A stretch of 64,000 nt of DNA from Sulfurospirillum sp. UBA4058 (GCA_002382085.1 DFZK01000012.1:248001-312000); one strand, 5' to 3'. Shown: positions 52,398 through 62,139, counted from the first letter of the stretch. Made by a program: numbers and translations. The notes: a model not told the origin generated them from the sequence alone.

Positions 52398-53536
52398 TTT
52401 ATCCCTTTTAAAAATGCCTCGGCAACGCTAAAAGAGCCGAAAACGACATACTCTTTTTGAGGATCGATCGTTTGAAACGAAGAGATTTTTAAACCGTATG
52501 CTTTTGCCGTCTCATACAAGAGTGATTCATCTACCGCACGCGGACTGTGAATCGCAATCACGTAAACTTCTTCGATAATGGGAGCTAAGCATTTTAAAAT
52601 CGCTCCGTAATCTTTATCTTTATAGCAATTATAGATAAGCCCGACTTTTTTCCCCTCAAAAGTTTTTGCCAACGCGAAAGCCGCCATAACGTTATGCCCG
52701 ACGTCTAAGGTAACGTTGGGAAGAATCTTTTGATGACGTCCTTGTAACATCGTTACGGAAAAACTTTCAAACGCTATATCATACCCAAGAAAGGTTAACG
52801 CACAAAATGCCGTCTTAAAATTTTCGATTAAAAAGGGGGCGTCGGTATACGATGTGATGTATCGTTCGATTTTTTGTGACGTTTTTTCGTCAAAAATCGG
52901 CTGAATCATTCTTACATGTAAACTCTCGGCTTTTTGGCGCGCCAAAACTTCAACGCCTTCTTCGTACTGGGCGGCCAAGACGAAATCGTTAGCGATGCTG
53001 TTGAGCTTCGTCGTAGCAATCGCTTCGATCGTATCGCCTAAAAAATCTTGATGATCGTACCCGATAGGCGTTACGATCGAGAGTTGTTTGGGGAAAACGT
53101 TGGTTGCGTCAAATTCGCCGCCAAGCCCCGCTTCCAAAACAACCTCATCGCAAAAATCGCAAAAAATTGCCATCGCCAAAAGCGTCGTATACTCAAAATA
53201 CGAAAGAGCTTGCGCTTCTTTTTCTCCGAGCCATGAAAGCAGTTTTTGATGGTATGTTTCTAAAATCTCATCGCCAACGTCACATCCGTCGATCCAAATT
53301 CGCTCGTTAAAACGAAGAATGTGCGGCGACGTATAATGTCCGACGCGCAAACCGTTGCGGCGCAACATCTGCGCTAAAAAACGTCCCGTAGTGCCTTTGC
53401 CGTTTGTGCCGACGATATGAACGATGCACGGAAGTTTGAAGTGCGATGCGATACGACGATACGTTCTTGGCATACGTTCGTAATCGATCTCATCGTAAGA
53501 AAGCGGTTTAGGTTCTAAAAAAGAAAAAAGCGTCAT
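52394..53536 (-). CDS. folC: Folylpolyglutamate/dihydrofolate synthase FolC
   Basis: A 380-residue Mur-ligase-family enzyme adding glutamate to folates. The ATP loop is VGTNGKGTTGRFLAQM near residue 43; GLGGEFDATN near residue 137 and GRHQKILPNVTLDVGHN near residue 270 are typical. A perfect TTACATGTAA at 52912-52921 encodes LHVR. It starts immediately after the GGDEF gene and overlaps the M23 gene by four bases. Confidence 0.93.
   Translation of the reverse strand: MTLFSFLEPKPLSYDEIDYERMPRTYRRIASHFKLPCIVHIVGTNGKGTTGRFLAQMLRRNGLRVGHYTSPHILRFNERIWIDGCDVGDEILETYHQKLLSWLGEKEAQALSYFEYTTLLAMAIFCDFCDEVVLEAGLGGEFDATNVFPKQLSIVTPIGYDHQDFLGDTIEAIATTKLNSIANDFVLAAQYEEGVEVLARQKAESLHVRMIQPIFDEKTSQKIERYITSYTDAPFLIENFKTAFCALTFLGYDIAFESFSVTMLQGRHQKILPNVTLDVGHNVMAAFALAKTFEGKKVGLIYNCYKDKDYGAILKCLAPIIEEVYVIAIHSPRAVDESLLYETAKAYGLKISSFQTIDPQKEYVVFGSFSVAEAFLKGIK
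52912..52921. repeat. TTACATGTAA palindrome inside folC
   Basis: Perfect copy, read leftward TTA CAT GTA AGA (Leu-His-Val-Arg). Confidence 0.8.
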
Positions 53537-55081
53537 TTACAAAATAGGCATCACTTGATTGCGCCCGCACTCTTTTGCCTTATACAAAAGCGTATCGGCG
53601 GCATTTAAGACTTCTTCTTTAGAAGCATATTGCGAACGTTGCGCAACGCCGCAACTGATCGTGACGTTGATGCGTTCGTTTTTGTATAAAAATTTAAACT
53701 GTTCGATGACGTTTCGAATTTTTTCCGCAAAATGAATCCCTTGCGCCAAATCGGTACTCGGCAAAATGACCAAAAACTCTTCACCGCCGTAACGTCCCGC
53801 AAAGTCGACCTGACGAATGTATTTGCGTAAAATCTTACCGACCGTCGAGAGAATCACGTCGCCCGCCTCATGCCCGTAACTGTCGTTTACGTTTTTAAAG
53901 TGATCGATATCGATAAAACACAGCGTATAATCGACTTTATACCGCATAAAAGCGTCTTCAACGCGTTCCAATTCGCTCGATAACGCCCTACGCGTCGCAA
54001 CATGCGTGAGATAATCTTCTTTGACTTCTTGCTTAGCGACCAACAGTGCCGACTCAAGCTTCGTGATACGACTTTGCAATTTCGTGATCGTTTCTTGATT
54101 GCTCATCATTTTTTCGCTTAAGGAACGTGTTTCGTTTTCCAACGAAGAGGCGATATGCAAGAGTTTCGAATGCACGCTTTCAAAACCGTCTTGCGAAAAA
54201 TCGATTTTTTGCAAATCGGCACGAATAATTTTGACTTGTTGATGACTCAGATTGCTGCTTTGAATCAAATCGACGATTTTTTTGTTGATTTCGTCCAATA
54301 TCTTATCCAGCGCGGCAACTTTCTTTTTAACCTCTTCTTTATCGAGCGTAATACGTTTCGAGATCAACTGCTTAATCTCTTGTTGAAACGCAGGCGTACC
54401 CAAGGCTTCGGGAGAAGCTCGCAGTTCGTGTCCGATATTGGCAAGTTCATCGTTCATGCCCGAAGCGATGGAGGGTGATAAGGAAGCAACGATCAGCGGA
54501 ACCAATCCTTTGTAGATTTCCAAACTGTCGTCTTTGTTTAACAAACGCAAAACGTCTCGAACCATCATCTCCAAATCGTCTTTGGCGATATGCCCGAAGG
54601 CATCGAGTTTTTTAAGGTAACTATCGTCGTAGTTAGAGATAAAATCGAACCATTTTTCTTTGACCAACTCAATGGATTGTAGGTTTTGGTGAAAATCCAG
54701 ACGCTCCAAAGAGGCATTGGCAAGGTTCGTCGCTTTAGCGTCATGCAACAAGGTAATCGCCTGTAACACGCGTTTGGTCAATAATGCTAACGCACTGACC
54801 ATTTTAAGCGCATCGCCTTCATTGGCGCGATTGAGTTTGGCGACGAGAAACGCGAGCAATTCGTCTACCGAGCCGATGTTAAAGCGTTTCATATCGGCGA
54901 TAATCGTCGTATCGAGTTTTTTGACGTACTTTTCGACTTTTTGACAATCTTCGACGATAACGCCTTTTTGTTTCGCGACTTTACAAAAAACTTTCGCGTA
55001 ATTATCGGGCGTTAAGCTAAGATGTTCGGCTTTAATGGACTCTAAAGACTCTTTAATGATTTCATTGATGGTGGTTGCCAT
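53537..55081 (-). CDS. Diguanylate cyclase with long helical N-terminal domain
   Basis: The start at 55081 (MATTINEIIKES) is chosen over an ATG 25 codons upstream inside lptE. The 514-residue protein has a large helical region (1-310), a coiled coil (310-345), and a C-terminal GGDEF domain with RYGGEEF and an intact inhibitory site RQVD five residues before it. DHFKNVNDSYGH binds metal. It is therefore a likely active, feedback-inhibited c-di-GMP synthase without membrane segments. It overlaps lptE by 20 bases and abuts folC, so it is embedded in the envelope operon; from memory, Helicobacter lacks a gene here. Confidence 0.88.
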   Translation of the reverse strand: MATTINEIIKESLESIKAEHLSLTPDNYAKVFCKVAKQKGVIVEDCQKVEKYVKKLDTTIIADMKRFNIGSVDELLAFLVAKLNRANEGDALKMVSALALLTKRVLQAITLLHDAKATNLANASLERLDFHQNLQSIELVKEKWFDFISNYDDSYLKKLDAFGHIAKDDLEMMVRDVLRLLNKDDSLEIYKGLVPLIVASLSPSIASGMNDELANIGHELRASPEALGTPAFQQEIKQLISKRITLDKEEVKKKVAALDKILDEINKKIVDLIQSSNLSHQQVKIIRADLQKIDFSQDGFESVHSKLLHIASSLENETRSLSEKMMSNQETITKLQSRITKLESALLVAKQEVKEDYLTHVATRRALSSELERVEDAFMRYKVDYTLCFIDIDHFKNVNDSYGHEAGDVILSTVGKILRKYIRQVDFAGRYGGEEFLVILPSTDLAQGIHFAEKIRNVIEQFKFLYKNERINVTISCGVAQRSQYASKEEVLNAADTLLYKAKECGRNQVMPIL

Positions 55082-55580
55082 TGCGTAGTCCTTTGATCGC
55101 AATTTTCGAAATAAACTCGTCCAAAGCTTCGCTTGATGCCGCCTTAATCGCCTCATAACGATTCGTGTCGGAAATAATACTGTTGGTTGCGATAAAAAAG
55201 TCGTATTCTCCCGAAGCGGTTAGTTTTTCCACTTTTTTATCTTTCGCCTCATACGTAAACGAGAGCACGACCGAAGTTTTATAGGCATTGACGTAACCGT
55301 ATTTATCGTAAATCGTCGGCGAAAACGAAAGACTGTCGATACGCACTTTTAAGATCGTGTCCGCACGCTCTTTCGTAGAGAGCTTCGCACCGAAGCGACT
55401 GACGATCGCTTCGTTAATCGCATCGTTAATTAAAACGCTATTTCTTGGGTCTTGCCTCGAAATACTCACTTCCGCATAAATCGTATCGCCTAAGGCCTCT
55501 TTTGCATAATACGAAGAGGGTTTATACCCGCATCCGCCGAGCCATAGGAGAAGGACAAGTCCAAGAAAAAGTTGTTTCAT
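55062..55580 (-). CDS. lptE: LptE-like LPS-assembly lipoprotein
   Basis: A 172-residue lipoprotein with signal peptide and lipobox LWLGGCGYKPSS, cysteine at 17. The mature part has the LptE/RlpB-like sheets and SRQDPRNSVLINDAINEAI. It would plug LptD in the outer membrane. It starts one base after leuS, the same place as its Helicobacter equivalent. Confidence 0.78.
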   Translation of the reverse strand: MKQLFLGLVLLLWLGGCGYKPSSYYAKEALGDTIYAEVSISRQDPRNSVLINDAINEAIVSRFGAKLSTKERADTILKVRIDSLSFSPTIYDKYGYVNAYKTSVVLSFTYEAKDKKVEKLTASGEYDFFIATNSIISDTNRYEAIKAASSEALDEFISKIAIKGLRNGNHHQ

Positions 55581-55581
55581 A

Positions 55582-58029
55582 CTACTTTACCACCAGATTG
55601 ATCAATTTATTGGGAACGTAAATTTCTTTGAGAAGCGTCATGCCTTCCAGCCATTTTGCCGCACTCTCTTTACCGCATTTCAAGGCTTCTTCTTGAGAAA
55701 TATTCGTTGGTACTTCGATTTCGGCGCGTTTTTTACCGTTGATCGTAACGGCCAAGATCATACTATCGCTCACAAAGACCTCTTCTTTCAATGCAATCGT
55801 CGTAAAATTCTTACATGTAAAAAGAGTTTCGCTAAGTTCCCAACACGTATGCGGGATCACCGGTTCTAAAAGATTGAGCAGGATAAAATAGCCCTCCGTC
55901 CAAACGTCTGAATCGTTTTGTTCGCTAAGCGCGTTAAGCGCTTCCATACATGCGGCAATTAAAGTATTGAACGTGTAACTGCCCTCAAATACTTCGTTCG
56001 ATTTTTTAAGGGCTTCGTACACTTTTTTACGTGCATACTGAGACTCTTTGGAAAGGCTTGCATGATCGATGGTCGGCAAAGCGTTACACGAACGAACATT
56101 TTCGCTTTTTTGCACAAAACGTTTGATAAAGCGAAACGCCCCTTCAACCGCACTATCGTTCCATTCAAGCTCTTTTTGAGGCGGTGCCGCAAAGAGAATA
56201 AACAGACGTGCCGTATCCGCGCCGTAAGTTTTAATAATCGAATCGGGATCAACCGTATTGCCTTTGCTTTTGCTCATTTTTGAACCGTCTTTAAGCACCA
56301 TACCTTGGGTTAAAAGATTGGCAAAAGGCTCATCGCAATTCACGTAGCCCAAATCGCGAAGCACTTTCGTAAAAAAACGCGAATACAAAAGGTGCAAAAT
56401 CGCATGTTCGATACCGCCGATGTATTGATCGACGTTCATCCAGTAATTAACGCTTTGTTTATCAAAAGGTACGTCGCTCCAAAACGCGGGATCGGAGGTG
56501 TAGCGTAAAAAATACCAACTGGATTGAAAGAAGGTATCCATCGTATCGGTTTCGCGCGTTGCGTCATGTCCGCATACGGGACATTTCGTGTGTTTCCACG
56601 TCGGGTGTTTATCTAAAGGATTGCCCTCTCCCGAAATCTCGACGTCGTCGGGAAGCGCAACCGGAAGATTTTCAAATTTTTCGGGAACGAGCCCGCATTT
56701 GGGGCAATGTACCATCGGAATCGGTGCACCCCAATAACGCTGACGGCTAATGCCCCAATCACGCAATTTATAATTAACGACTTTCGTACCGATGCCTTTT
56801 TCTTCAAAATAGGCAATAATGCGTTTTTGCGCGCTTTTAGAATCAAGCCCGCTAAATTCTCCCGAATTCACCAGCGTTCCGTATTCACATGTCGCGGCAC
56901 TTCCGTCAAAAGGCGAAGAGGTTTCAATGCTTTGAATGATCGGCAAATCGTATTTTTTCGCAAATTCAAAGTCGCGTTCATCATGAGCGGGAACCGCCAT
57001 GACCGCACCGCCGCCGTACTCGATCAAAACAAAGTTTGCAACCCAAACCGGAACGTTTTTACCCGTCAAAGGATGAATCACGTCGATTTCCAAGCTCACG
57101 CCCTCTTTGTCCGATTGAGCACGCTCACGTGCTCCTACGCGCTGCATTGCCTTAATGTGTGCCGTTTTTTCTTTGCTGAGAAGCCCTTGTTCGATCAGGT
57201 AATTGACGATCGGATGTTCCGGAGCCAAGGCAGAGTAACTCACGCCGTAAATGGTATCGGGACGGGTCGTAAAAACGTTATACGCTTCAAACGTTCCGCC
57301 CAATTTTGCTTTGGATTCGGGCGTTAAGGCAAAGGTAAATTCTAAACCTTCGCTTCGACCGATCCAATTTTCCTGCATCGTTAAAACTTGATTCGGCCAA
57401 CCCGCGCGTAACTGCTCGCAATCGTCCAACAGTTCTTGTGCGTATTGCGTAATTTTAAGGTAATAACCCGGAAGCAGGCGTTGCTCGACCGGATTGTCGC
57501 AACGCCAGCAACATCCCTCTTCGACTTGTTCGTTGGCTAAAACGGTTTGACATGTATTGCACCAATTTAACACGGCATTTTTTTGATAGACCAGACCTTT
57601 CGTGAACATTTCGATAAAAATACGCTGTTCATGCTTCGTGTACAAAGGATCGCTTGCGGCAAATTCGCGTTTGGCGGAAAACGAAAGCCCTAAAGAGGAG
57701 AGTTCTTTGCGCATATAGTCGATATTTTCGTACGTCCATTTTTTAGGATGCACTTTATGTTTGATCGCCGCATTTTCGGCCGGCATTCCAAAACTATCCC
57801 AGCCGATCGGGTGTAAAACGTTAAAGCCGTTTTTTCGATAATGTCTTGCAATCGCATCGCCGATCGTATAATTGCGCACGTGCCCCATATGAATCCGACC
57901 GCTCGGATAAGGGAACATGCTTAAAATATATTTTTTCTTTTGAGCAAAATCGCTATGGGGTTCAAATGCATTCGTCGCATGCCAACGATCTTGCCATTTT
58001 TTTTCAATTTCTAAAGGATTGTACTGCAT
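55582..58029 (-). CDS. leuS: Leucyl-tRNA synthetase
   Basis: An 815-residue class I synthetase. HIGH is PYPSGRIHMGHVRNY near residue 46, the editing domain holds TTRPDTIYG near residue 250, and KMSKS is KMSKSKGNTVDP near residue 583. A perfect TTACATGTAA at 55811-55820 encodes LFTCKNFTT near the C-terminal anticodon-binding region. Between secF and lptE in the operon. Confidence 0.98.
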   Translation of the reverse strand: MQYNPLEIEKKWQDRWHATNAFEPHSDFAQKKKYILSMFPYPSGRIHMGHVRNYTIGDAIARHYRKNGFNVLHPIGWDSFGMPAENAAIKHKVHPKKWTYENIDYMRKELSSLGLSFSAKREFAASDPLYTKHEQRIFIEMFTKGLVYQKNAVLNWCNTCQTVLANEQVEEGCCWRCDNPVEQRLLPGYYLKITQYAQELLDDCEQLRAGWPNQVLTMQENWIGRSEGLEFTFALTPESKAKLGGTFEAYNVFTTRPDTIYGVSYSALAPEHPIVNYLIEQGLLSKEKTAHIKAMQRVGARERAQSDKEGVSLEIDVIHPLTGKNVPVWVANFVLIEYGGGAVMAVPAHDERDFEFAKKYDLPIIQSIETSSPFDGSAATCEYGTLVNSGEFSGLDSKSAQKRIIAYFEEKGIGTKVVNYKLRDWGISRQRYWGAPIPMVHCPKCGLVPEKFENLPVALPDDVEISGEGNPLDKHPTWKHTKCPVCGHDATRETDTMDTFFQSSWYFLRYTSDPAFWSDVPFDKQSVNYWMNVDQYIGGIEHAILHLLYSRFFTKVLRDLGYVNCDEPFANLLTQGMVLKDGSKMSKSKGNTVDPDSIIKTYGADTARLFILFAAPPQKELEWNDSAVEGAFRFIKRFVQKSENVRSCNALPTIDHASLSKESQYARKKVYEALKKSNEVFEGSYTFNTLIAACMEALNALSEQNDSDVWTEGYFILLNLLEPVIPHTCWELSETLFTCKNFTTIALKEEVFVSDSMILAVTINGKKRAEIEVPTNISQEEALKCGKESAAKWLEGMTLLKEIYVPNKLINLVVK
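55811..55820. repeat. TTACATGTAA palindrome inside leuS
   Basis: Perfect copy, read leftward TTT ACA TGT AAG (Phe-Thr-Cys-Lys). Confidence 0.8.
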
Positions 58030-58037
58030 CTTAATTC

Positions 58038-59009
58038 CTATACCGTGCCTTTTTCATACTGTGAGCGCATTTTAGCTTTTTCAAGTCTATTTTTCTCTTT
58101 AAGTGCCATTTTATTTTTGTAGCCTTCAACACTAAAACCGAGCACTTTTAAAAACGGTGCCGAAATAAAAATAGAGCTGTAGCTACCGATAATCAGACCT
58201 ATCAACATGGTAAAGCTAAATCCGTGAATAATCTCGCCGCCGAAAACATACAAGGTAAAAACGACAAAGAATACGGTTAAAACCGTTAAAATCGTTCGCG
58301 AAAGGGTTTTGGAAACGGAGGTATTAATGACGTGCATCAAATCCATATCTTTCGTACTTTTGAGCTCTTCACGAATACGATCGTAAATAATAATCGTATC
58401 GTTAATCGAATAACCGATCAACGTCAAAATTGCCGCTAAGACGTCCAAACTCATCTCAACTTTAAAAAGAATAAGCGCACCCGTCGTAATAGCGACGTCG
58501 TGTAGCAAGGTAATAATCGAAGCGACCGCAAAGGTCCATTCAAAACGAAATCCGACATAAATCATAATGCCGAGCATGCTCAAAACGGCTGCCGTAATAC
58601 CTTTTTGACGAAGCTCGCCGCCGACTTTTGGACCAACGATGTCGACCTTTCGAACATCAAACGTTCCCGAGTCTTTCAGCGTTGAGCGGATAATATCGCC
58701 GACATCGTGCGTTACGCCGTCGGTGGTGGAAGCAAAACGGATTTGTACCTCTTCGGGAGAACCGAATTCCGTCACGATTGCCCCTGAGAAAAGTTTATCT
58801 TTCGCGAGTGCTTCACGGATTTTATCCATAGGCGCGGCTTGTTCGTATTTGAGTTGAACCACCGTACCGCCTGCAAAATCGATTCCGTAACTCAATCCGT
58901 GCGTAAAAAAAAGAACGATAGAGACAAAAGCAAGTGAAAGCGTCGTTACGATAAAGAAACGACTGACTTTCATAAAATCATACACTTTATGATGTGGGAA
59001 AAACTCCAT
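58038..59009 (-). CDS. secF: Protein translocase subunit SecF
   Basis: A 323-residue membrane protein with six helices and GIDFAGGT near residue 44 in the periplasmic domain, and SINDTIIIYDRIRE near residue 204. With SecD it uses proton motive force to pull proteins from SecYEG. One-base overlap with the secD stop; leuS follows after eight bases. Confidence 0.96.
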   Translation of the reverse strand: MEFFPHHKVYDFMKVSRFFIVTTLSLAFVSIVLFFTHGLSYGIDFAGGTVVQLKYEQAAPMDKIREALAKDKLFSGAIVTEFGSPEEVQIRFASTTDGVTHDVGDIIRSTLKDSGTFDVRKVDIVGPKVGGELRQKGITAAVLSMLGIMIYVGFRFEWTFAVASIITLLHDVAITTGALILFKVEMSLDVLAAILTLIGYSINDTIIIYDRIREELKSTKDMDLMHVINTSVSKTLSRTILTVLTVFFVVFTLYVFGGEIIHGFSFTMLIGLIIGSYSSIFISAPFLKVLGFSVEGYKNKMALKEKNRLEKAKMRSQYEKGTV

Positions 59010-60595
59010 TAGTGACTCCTCTTAATGCCAAACCACATAATGGGGTTGTGATTGCTTTTTTCAATGCGAGATCTCAATAAATCGTAAATACCGTGTGTTC
59101 CCAAAATTGCCGTGAGCATCGAAACGCTGATACCGATTGCCGTACTGATCGCAAACCCTTTAATCGGTCCCGTTCCGTAAACGTACAGTAAAACAGAGGT
59201 TAAAATGGACGTAATGTTACTGTCTAAAATGGCACTCATGGCATTCTCGTAACCGTGCTCAATGGCTTGCGTTATCGGCATACCTTGCCGTAAAAGTTCA
59301 CGAATCCGTTCATTGATGATAACGTTGGCATCGACCGCCATACCGATGGTTAAAACGATACCCGCCATACCCGGTAACGTCAACGTCGCTCCAAAAAGAG
59401 CCATAATCGCAATCAGTAAAAAGAGATTGGCAATCAACGCAATATTTGCAACGACGCCTGCCATGCGGTAGTAAAAAAGCATGAAAGCCGAGACCAGCAC
59501 AAAGCCCGAAACCAACGCCATTAAACTGGCATGAATACTATCGGCACCTAACGAAGGACCTATACTGCGTTTTTCAAGCATCGTGACCGGAGCCAAAAGT
59601 GCACCGCTACGAAGCGCAATAGCTACGTCGTGTGCTTCTTTGACGCTAAAACCGCCGCTGATTTGTCCGCTTCCGCCGCCGATTCGTTCGCGAATATTGG
59701 GTGCGGAATAGACTTTATTGTCCAAAACGATTGCCAAGCGATTGCCGACGTTTCCGGCCGTAAAATCACCGAAAATTTTAGCACCTTCCGAATTCAACGT
59801 AAAGTTGATAACGGGTTGTTGCATTTGATCAAAGCCGACTTTCGCATCGGTCAACATACTGCCGTCTAAGATGGGAATCTCTTTTAAAATATAGCGAATA
59901 TGATCGCTCTTCGCATCGCTTAAAATAACGTCGCCGTATTGCTCTGCTTCGGTCGGACTCATCGTCGCGGAGCGATCTTGTTTTTTCTCGTCGACCGCCA
60001 TCAATTGAAGATGCGCGGCTTTGGCGATTAATTCACGCGCACGTTGTTCGTCTTCGGCATTTTTAACGCCCGGAAGCTCGACCAAAATTTTATCGCTTCC
60101 TTGTTTGGCAACGTTAGGCTCGGACAAACCGAATTGATCCAAACGGTTACGAATCGTCTCAACCGCTTGGGAAAGCGCGTACTCTTTGATCAAATCTTTT
60201 TCTTTATCGCTCAACGTTAGCGTATATTTTAACGCTTCTTTATTGACCTGCAAACCGCTAATCGTTTTAAGCATCTCGTCGATTTTTTTCTCTTCGTCTT
60301 TGTCAAGCAGACTAAACGAAATCGTCTCTTCGATAGCGCGTAAATCATCAATGATAACATCATTGCTTTGTGCAAAAAATTTAACGCTTGAAGCGATGGA
60401 CTTCACTTTGGATTTGATCGCTTCCTCCGTTTTAACGCCTAAAACCATATGCAAACCGCCTTGAAGATCAAGGCCTAACGAGACTTTCGCTCCTTTTTGC
60501 GTTTGGAGAAACGTCGGCATGGACATCACCACGCCGAAAATGATAGCGATTAAAAAAATAACGAGACGATAGTTAAATTTTCCGGTGCTATTCAT
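59009..60595 (-). CDS. secD: Protein translocase subunit SecD
   Basis: A 528-residue membrane protein with the periplasmic P1 domain between helices 1 and 2, GLDLQGGLHMVLGV near residue 38, and VDANVIINERIRE near residue 425. It overlaps yajC by eight bases and secF by one. Confidence 0.96.
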   Translation of the reverse strand: MNSTGKFNYRLVIFLIAIIFGVVMSMPTFLQTQKGAKVSLGLDLQGGLHMVLGVKTEEAIKSKVKSIASSVKFFAQSNDVIIDDLRAIEETISFSLLDKDEEKKIDEMLKTISGLQVNKEALKYTLTLSDKEKDLIKEYALSQAVETIRNRLDQFGLSEPNVAKQGSDKILVELPGVKNAEDEQRARELIAKAAHLQLMAVDEKKQDRSATMSPTEAEQYGDVILSDAKSDHIRYILKEIPILDGSMLTDAKVGFDQMQQPVINFTLNSEGAKIFGDFTAGNVGNRLAIVLDNKVYSAPNIRERIGGGSGQISGGFSVKEAHDVAIALRSGALLAPVTMLEKRSIGPSLGADSIHASLMALVSGFVLVSAFMLFYYRMAGVVANIALIANLFLLIAIMALFGATLTLPGMAGIVLTIGMAVDANVIINERIRELLRQGMPITQAIEHGYENAMSAILDSNITSILTSVLLYVYGTGPIKGFAISTAIGISVSMLTAILGTHGIYDLLRSRIEKSNHNPIMWFGIKRSH

Positions 60596-60863
60596 CGATT
60601 TTCTTTGAAATAAAGTCTCTGGAAACCTTTACGATCATCCCTTCATCATTAAGCTTAACTTTGATAGAATCTTCCTCAGGTTTCACGACTTCGCATATTA
60701 AACCGCCGTTGGTAATAATTTTATCGCCTTTTTTCAGTGCATCGAGCATCTCTTTATGCTTTTTCACTTGCTTTTGTTGTGGACGAATCACAAGAAAATA
60801 AAAAATCGCGAAAAGCACGACGAGTGGAAGTAATGAAGAAAGTAAACTTGCAGAACCTTGCAT
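60588..60863 (-). CDS. yajC: Preprotein translocase accessory protein YajC
   Basis: A 91-residue single-pass membrane protein (LLPLVVLFAIFYFLVIRPQQ) followed by a basic and then mixed domain. First gene of the long leftward operon yajC to MagIII. Its start is 11 bases from the divergent lnt gene, so promoters of each must lie within the other gene. Confidence 0.95.
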   Translation of the reverse strand: MQGSASLLSSLLPLVVLFAIFYFLVIRPQQKQVKKHKEMLDALKKGDKIITNGGLICEVVKPEEDSIKVKLNDEGMIVKVSRDFISKKIDE

Positions 60864-60874
60864 GGAAATCCTTT

Positions 60875-62113
60875 ATGAAAAAAATTGTAATGTCCTATTT
60901 TACACGCATTTATCTAATAAAAGCCTTTCTTATCGCTTTATGCCTCTCAGCCTTCATCTATTTCGCCTATGCAAACCTTACAATCCCTATGATGAATTCT
61001 CTTCTAGCCGGCATCGGATTCTACCTTTTGTTGGGCGAAAATCGTATCGTCTATTTTTGGAGCGGTTTTTTCATCGGTATTTTATGGTTTTACTGGATTA
61101 GTTTTAGCTTTGTCTACTACGATTTGGCGTTTTTGATTCCCGTGATTATCCTAAGCGTCGCATCGGCATACGCCTTTCTTTTTTGGCTGATCGCACGCAT
61201 CAGCGCACGCCCTCTCGTACAAAGCGTGCTTCTCGTCGCTACGATTTTTATCGCGCCTTTTGAGTTTAATTGGTTTAAACTCGATCTTTTGTTCCTCGAC
61301 AGTTATATGAAGCCGACGTGGTGGGCACTCGGGCTTTTTCTTTTGGCTCTTTCGCTCTTAAAAATGCCTTCCAAAATTCTTAAAATAGTCGCCATCGTTC
61401 CATTGCTTGCGTCCCTCAATTATCACCCAAAATCTTTACATGTAACGATTCCGCCGCTTAAGGTTGCACTGCCTACGACACACGTTCCTCAGTCGCAACG
61501 TTGGGATAGAGCGTATCAGGAAGCCGCATTGGACGAAAATTTTCGGCTTATCGAAGCGGCGATTCAAAACGGCGACGATCTGATCGTCTTGCCGGAGAGT
61601 GCCTTTCCGATGTATTTAAATCGTGCGTTACCCGTGATCGAAAAGCTCAAATCCTACTCTCAAAAAATTGCCGTTGTTGCGGGAGCATTGACCTATGAAG
61701 AGAACGTCGGTTATTACAACTCGTCGTATTTTTTCGCCGACGGCAAGATGCAAATCGCTCATAAAATCATTTTAGTGCCTTTCGGCGAAGAGGTGCCTTT
61801 GCCCGAATGGATCGTCAAAATCGTCAACCGACTCTTTTTCGACGGTGCACAAGATTATCAAAAAGCAAAAACGCCGCAAGATTTCGTCATTCAAGGAATC
61901 CCCTTTAGAAACGCTATTTGTTTTGAAGCCTCTAGAGACGAACTGTTTGAAGGGAATCCGCGTTATATGATCGCGATAAGCAACAATGCGTGGTTCGAAC
62001 CGTCGATCGAACAAACCCTGCAACATCTGTTACTTCGTTATTACGCGACACAACACCAAACGGTAATCTATCACGCCGCCAACGGCGGTATCAGCGGTAT
62101 GATCTTACCGTAA
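60875..62113 (+). CDS. lnt: Apolipoprotein N-acyltransferase Lnt
   Basis: A 413-residue membrane enzyme that adds the third acyl chain to lipoproteins. Start chosen at 60875 (MKKIVMSYFTRIYL); longer frames run into yajC. About six helices precede a nitrilase domain with Glu in LPESAFPMY (near residue 250), the lysine in AHKIILVPFGEEVP (near residue 302) and cysteine in NAICFEAS (near residue 351). It is rather short, as usual here. A perfect TTACATGTAA (61436-61445) encodes LHVTIPP. Confidence 0.9.
   Translation: MKKIVMSYFTRIYLIKAFLIALCLSAFIYFAYANLTIPMMNSLLAGIGFYLLLGENRIVYFWSGFFIGILWFYWISFSFVYYDLAFLIPVIILSVASAYAFLFWLIARISARPLVQSVLLVATIFIAPFEFNWFKLDLLFLDSYMKPTWWALGLFLLALSLLKMPSKILKIVAIVPLLASLNYHPKSLHVTIPPLKVALPTTHVPQSQRWDRAYQEAALDENFRLIEAAIQNGDDLIVLPESAFPMYLNRALPVIEKLKSYSQKIAVVAGALTYEENVGYYNSSYFFADGKMQIAHKIILVPFGEEVPLPEWIVKIVNRLFFDGAQDYQKAKTPQDFVIQGIPFRNAICFEASRDELFEGNPRYMIAISNNAWFEPSIEQTLQHLLLRYYATQHQTVIYHAANGGISGMILP
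61436..61445. repeat. TTACATGTAA palindrome inside lnt
   Basis: Perfect copy, read TTA CAT GTA ACG (Leu-His-Val-Thr). Confidence 0.8.
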
Positions 62114-62131
62114 AGACGCCGCGGCGTCTTT
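62112..62131. terminator. Palindrome between lnt and metK
   Basis: AAAGACGCCGCGGCGTCTTT, a perfect 20-base palindrome starting in the lnt stop codon, followed at 62130-62139 by a TTACATGTAA. It probably ends lnt and metK transcription from both sides. Confidence 0.55.
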
Positions 62132-62139
62132 ACATGTAA
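62130..62139. repeat. TTACATGTAA palindrome, intergenic
   Basis: Perfect copy adjoining the terminator palindrome between the convergent lnt and metK genes. Confidence 0.8.

Noticed and set aside
56707..57327. 206-codon open frame on the + strand opposite leuS
   Set aside because: It lies entirely antisense to a clear leucyl-tRNA synthetase, has no ribosome site, and its protein is arginine/phenylalanine-rich, as is typical of mirror frames.
62112..62131. AAAGACGCCGCGGCGTCTTT as a dif or att site
   Set aside because: It starts in the lnt stop codon and lies between convergent genes, so a terminator is simpler; it does not resemble a XerH site.
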